Assembly: GCF_016907515.1 (NCBI RefSeq)
Contig: NZ_JAFBBY010000001.1
Coordinates: 5,146,001 to 5,210,000, forward strand
From: Nocardioides nitrophenolicus
Lineage (GTDB): Bacteria; Actinomycetota; Actinomycetes; Propionibacteriales; Nocardioidaceae
Length of the DNA: 64,000 nucleotides
Direction: 5' to 3'
Position 1 is the stretch's first letter. Each line of letters begins with the position of its first letter. A model generated the notes under the pieces. That model was not told the origin of the DNA and did not search any database. It was given only the letters and a program-made list of their open reading frames with translations. The position numbers were made by a program, and so were the translations under genes. Shown one piece after another: positions 61,106-64,000 of this stretch.

Positions 61106-62545
61106 ATGTTCCAGAACCGGATGCCGCGTTACGAGGTGCTCTCGGCGGAGGCGATGGCCACCCTCGACAAGGGCTGGCGCAGGCTGATGACCGAGATCGG
61201 CGTCGAGTTCATGGACGAACGCGCGCTCGAGCTGTTCCGCAGAGCGGGCCAGCGGGTCGAGGACCACACGGTGTTCCTCGACCCCGACTTCGTCCTGGAG
61301 CAGGTCGCCAAGGCGCCCGCGGAGTTCGACGTCCAGGCCCGCAACCCGGCCAACAGCATCCACATCGGCGGCGACTCGATGGCCTTCGGTGCGGTCTACG
61401 GCCCGCCCTTCGTGCGTCAGGGCGAGGTGCGCCGCGACGCGACCATGGACGACTTCACGAACTTCACCAAGCTCGCGCAGTCGTTCCCGATCCTCGACTC
61501 CGCGGGCGGCGTCATCTGCGAGCCCAACGACACCCCGCTCGACAGCCGCCACCTCGACATGACCCTCGCCCTGCAGACGCTGACCGACAAGGTCTACATG
61601 GGCAACGTCGTCTCGGGGGTCAACGCCGCCGACACGCTGGCGATGACCTCGATCCTGTTCGGCTCGCGCGAGGCGATCGAGGAGACGCCCGCGACCATCT
61701 CGCTGATCAACTGCAACTCGCCGCTGCGCTGGGACGACCGGATGCTCGAGGCGCAGTTCGAGTACTCCGGCGCGGGACAGCCCGTCGTACTCACGCCGTT
61801 CATCCTGATGGGCGCGATGTCGCCGGTGACCATCCCCGCGGCCCTGGTGCAGCAGATCGTCGAGGCGCTCTCCGGGATCGCGCTCTCCCAGCTGATCCGG
61901 CCCGGCACCCCGGTGATCTTCGGGTCCTTCCTGTCCAACATCGACATGCAGTCGGGCTCGCCGACCTTCGGGACCCCCGAGTCGGGTCTCGGTCTGCTGT
62001 GCACCGGCCAGATCGCCCGCCACTTCGGCCTCCCGTTCCGCACCGGCGGCGGGCTCACCTCCTCGCAGGTGGCCGACGCCCAGGCCGGCTACGAGGCGCT
62101 GATGACCATGCTGCCGACCTTCCTCGCCGGCGCGAACTGGGTGATGCACTCCGCCGGGTGGCTCGAGGGCGGCCTGGTCGCGGGCTACGAGAAGTTCATC
62201 GTCGACATCGAGCTGCTGCAGATGATGCAGGCCGAGTTCACGCCGCTGGAGATCGACGAGGACTCGATGGCCTTCGGTGCGCACGAGGAGGTCGGTCACG
62301 GCGGGCACTTCCTCGGCGCGATGCACACCATGGAGCGCTTCCGCACCTGCTTCTACCGCCCGCTGCTCTCCTCCTCGGAGAACTACGAGCGCTGGATGCG
62401 CAACGGCGGCAAGGACGCCAACGCCCGCGCCGAGGAGATCTACCGCAAGCGGCTCGAGGACTACGAGCCGCCGCCGCTGGACGCCGCCATCGAGGAGGAG
62501 CTGCGTGAGTACGTCGTCCGCCGCCGGGCCGAGCTCGGTGACTGA
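61106..62545 (+). CDS. MttB-family (trimethylamine methyltransferase superfamily) methyltransferase, pyrrolysine-free
   Basis: A 479-residue TIM-barrel methyltransferase: RLMTEIGVEFMDERALELFRRAG at the N-terminus, SMAFGAVYGPPFVR, FTKLAQSFPILDSAGG, PVIFGSFLSNIDMQSG, RTGGGLTSSQVADAQAGYEA and EVGHGGHFLGAMHTMERFR. There is no in-frame amber codon, so it is not the pyrrolysine-dependent trimethylamine enzyme but resembles the MtgB-like group that demethylates glycine betaine and relatives. It would transfer a methyl to the corrinoid protein at 59555. ATG 61106 has TAGGAGG six bases ahead. It overlaps purU by 8 bases. Confidence 0.93.
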   Translation: MFQNRMPRYEVLSAEAMATLDKGWRRLMTEIGVEFMDERALELFRRAGQRVEDHTVFLDPDFVLEQVAKAPAEFDVQARNPANSIHIGGDSMAFGAVYGPPFVRQGEVRRDATMDDFTNFTKLAQSFPILDSAGGVICEPNDTPLDSRHLDMTLALQTLTDKVYMGNVVSGVNAADTLAMTSILFGSREAIEETPATISLINCNSPLRWDDRMLEAQFEYSGAGQPVVLTPFILMGAMSPVTIPAALVQQIVEALSGIALSQLIRPGTPVIFGSFLSNIDMQSGSPTFGTPESGLGLLCTGQIARHFGLPFRTGGGLTSSQVADAQAGYEALMTMLPTFLAGANWVMHSAGWLEGGLVAGYEKFIVDIELLQMMQAEFTPLEIDEDSMAFGAHEEVGHGGHFLGAMHTMERFRTCFYRPLLSSSENYERWMRNGGKDANARAEEIYRKRLEDYEPPPLDAAIEEELREYVVRRRAELGD

Positions 62546-63437
62546 GCGCGTGGCCGAGCGCGTCGGGGGCGTGGCCAGCGCCCCGGCCGGTGACTTCGTC
62601 CTGGTCCTCACCTGTCCCGACCGGCCGGGCGTGGTGCACGCCGTGTCCGGCTTCCTGGTGGCCCACGGCGGCAACATCATCGAGAGCCAGCAGTTCGGCG
62701 ACCAGATCACGGGCACCTTCTTCATGCGCCTGGACTTCGTCGTCGACGGCGCGGGGGTGAGCCCCGACGCGCTGCGCGCCGACTTCGCGGAGGTCGCCGC
62801 GCGCTTCGAGATGACCTTCGAGCTGTGGGACGCGAAGGCGCCCTACCGCACGTTGATCATGGTCTCGAAGCACCTGCACTGCCTCAACGACCTGCTCTTC
62901 CGCCACAGCACCGGGTCGCTCCAGATCGAGATCCCCGTCGTCGTGTCCAACCACCTCGACGCCGAGCCCCTCGCGAAGGCCCACGGCCTGGAGTTCGTGC
63001 ACATCCCGGTCACCTCCGACACCAAGGAGCAGGCCGAGGACCGGCTGCGCGAGCTGATCGCCCAGCACGACATCGACCTGGTGGTGCTGGCCCGCTACAT
63101 GCAGGTGCTGTCGGACCGGATGTGTGCCGAGCTCAGCGGCCGGGCGATCAACATCCACCACTCGTTCCTGCCGAGCTTCAAGGGCGCCAAGCCCTACCAC
63201 CAGGCCTTCGACCGAGGCGTGAAGCTGGTCGGCGCGACGGCCCACTACGTCACCGCCGACCTCGACGAGGGGCCGATCATCGAGCAGGACGTCGTACGGG
63301 TCGACCACGGCTACAACCAGGACCAGCTGGTGACCGCGGGCCGCGACGTGGAGGCTCAGGTGCTCTCCCGCGCCGTGCGGTGGCACGCCGAGTCCCGGGT
63401 CCTGCTGAACGGACACCGCACGGTGGTGTTCCGCTGA
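62538..63437 (+). CDS. purU: Formyltetrahydrofolate deformylase
   Basis: A 299-residue PurU: N-terminal ACT domain (LVLTCPDRPGVVHAVSGFLVAHGGNIIESQQF) and a formyltransferase-like hydrolase domain with AINIHHSFLPSFKGAKPYHQA and ATAHYVTADLDEGPII carrying catalytic His and Asp. It cleaves 10-formyl-THF to formate and THF. Coupling to the MttB-family gene by overlap suggests it releases surplus one-carbon units as formate and frees THF. GTG 62538 overlaps the mttB stop; GTG 62550 is an alternative. Confidence 0.93.
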   Translation: MTERVAERVGGVASAPAGDFVLVLTCPDRPGVVHAVSGFLVAHGGNIIESQQFGDQITGTFFMRLDFVVDGAGVSPDALRADFAEVAARFEMTFELWDAKAPYRTLIMVSKHLHCLNDLLFRHSTGSLQIEIPVVVSNHLDAEPLAKAHGLEFVHIPVTSDTKEQAEDRLRELIAQHDIDLVVLARYMQVLSDRMCAELSGRAINIHHSFLPSFKGAKPYHQAFDRGVKLVGATAHYVTADLDEGPIIEQDVVRVDHGYNQDQLVTAGRDVEAQVLSRAVRWHAESRVLLNGHRTVVFR

Positions 63438-63462
63438 CCCGGGCCGGGCCTATCGTTGCGCC

Positions 63463-64000
63463 ATGAGCAACAGTGAGCCGGCCAGTGTCCAGTCGGTCGA
63501 CCGGGCGCTGACCATCCTCGAGGTGCTGGCCCGGCTCGGCACGGCCGGCGTCACCGAGATCGCGGCCGAGCTCGACGTCCACAAGTCCACGGCGTTCCGG
63601 CTGGTCTCGACGCTGGAGGCGCACCGGCTCGTCGAGCAGGCGGGGGACCGGGGGCGCTACTCGCTGGGCGTCGGCCTGCTCCGCCTCGCCGGCGCCACGA
63701 CCGCGCGCCTGGACCTGGTGCAGGAGGCGCGCCCGATCACCCGTCAGCTCGCGGCGGACACGGGGGAGACGGTCAACCTCACGGTGCGCGCCGAGCACGC
63801 CGCGCTCTACCTCGACCAGGTCGCGGGCTCCTCCGCGCTGCAGTCCCACAACTGGGTCGGGCAGCACATCCCGCTGCACGCGACGAGCAACGGCAAGGTG
63901 CTGCTCAGCGAGCTCACGCCCGAGCAGCTCGCCGAGGCGCTCGGCTCCCTCGCCCGGTTCACGCCGGCGACGATCACCAGCAAGGCCCAGCTGCGCAAGG
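63463..64000 (+). CDS. IclR family regulator, 3' partial
   Basis: At least 179 residues, cut by the window edge. The winged helix is complete (VQSVDRALTILEVLARLGTAGVTEIAAELDVHKSTAFRLVSTLEAHRLVEQ), followed by the start of the effector domain (GETVNLTVRAEHAALYLDQVAG, HATSNGKVLLSELTPEQ). ATG 63463 fits a leaderless start: TATCGT, six bases, ATG. It is the second IclR gene of the cluster and may control genes further right. Confidence 0.9.
   Translation, partial: MSNSEPASVQSVDRALTILEVLARLGTAGVTEIAAELDVHKSTAFRLVSTLEAHRLVEQAGDRGRYSLGVGLLRLAGATTARLDLVQEARPITRQLAADTGETVNLTVRAEHAALYLDQVAGSSALQSHNWVGQHIPLHATSNGKVLLSELTPEQLAEALGSLARFTPATITSKAQLRK

Noticed and set aside
61106..62545. Pyrrolysine-dependent trimethylamine methyltransferase
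   Set aside because: The reading frame has no internal amber codon and runs uninterrupted for 479 codons, so it belongs to the non-pyrrolysine branch.

Overview
The window is a GC-rich (visibly about 70 percent, strong G/C third-position bias) stretch of chromosome from an actinobacterium. DtxR-type iron boxes, actinobacterial SOS boxes (TCGAAC-N4-GTTCGA), many leaderless starts (TANNNT six bases before ATG/GTG), an MpaB-type oxygenase and a 13E12/DUF222 HNH gene all fit. Gene content resembles Nocardioidaceae, but genus is an inference. No rRNA, tRNA, CRISPR array or replication origin was seen.

Layout. 1-5.5 kb: a partial membrane protein and an iron-siderophore ABC importer under two iron boxes. 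5.6-14.2 kb: a hydrolase, a membrane glycosyltransferase 2 pair, two cyclic-di-GMP enzymes, an acyl-CoA dehydrogenase, and a TetR/MpaB-oxygenase divergon. 14.3-18.4 kb: a glycine-riboswitch-controlled operon gcvT-gcvH-lipA-sdaA. 18.4-28.5 kb: mostly single genes (zinc-ribbon SDR, secreted nuclease/phosphatase, UBP zinc finger, OsmC, acyl-CoA carboxylase, 5'-3' exonuclease, ArsR-SRPBCC pair, SOS-boxed LexA-fold protein, large acyl-CoA dehydrogenase).

28.7-36 kb is an accessory island: an IS110-family element, a hypothetical gene of lower GC, an ORC/CDC6-like ATPase, a 42-base poly-C tract, a membrane/coiled-coil protein and an SOS-boxed HNH gene. It is followed at 36.8-42.5 kb by a Wadjet/MksBEF-type condensin operon jetA-jetB-jetC that has no jetD nuclease gene beside it.

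42.5-52.3 kb: two surface proteins, then putrescine/polyamine catabolism (aminobutyraldehyde dehydrogenase, aminotransferase, PotABCD) with an Lrp-type regulator. Related GCAACG/CGTTGC motifs lie in three intergenic regions here.

52.4-64 kb is the most striking part: a corrinoid-dependent demethylation system. It contains a BCCT transporter, methylene-THF reductase, GlxA/AraC regulator, DUF1638 protein, RACo/RamA-type corrinoid activator, methyl-THF:corrinoid methyltransferase, corrinoid protein, IclR regulator, a pyrrolysine-free MttB-family methyltransferase and PurU. Together they would import a quaternary amine such as glycine betaine, move one methyl group to a corrinoid and then to THF, and oxidise it towards formate. 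The riboswitch-controlled glycine operon could dispose of glycine made from the demethylated product.
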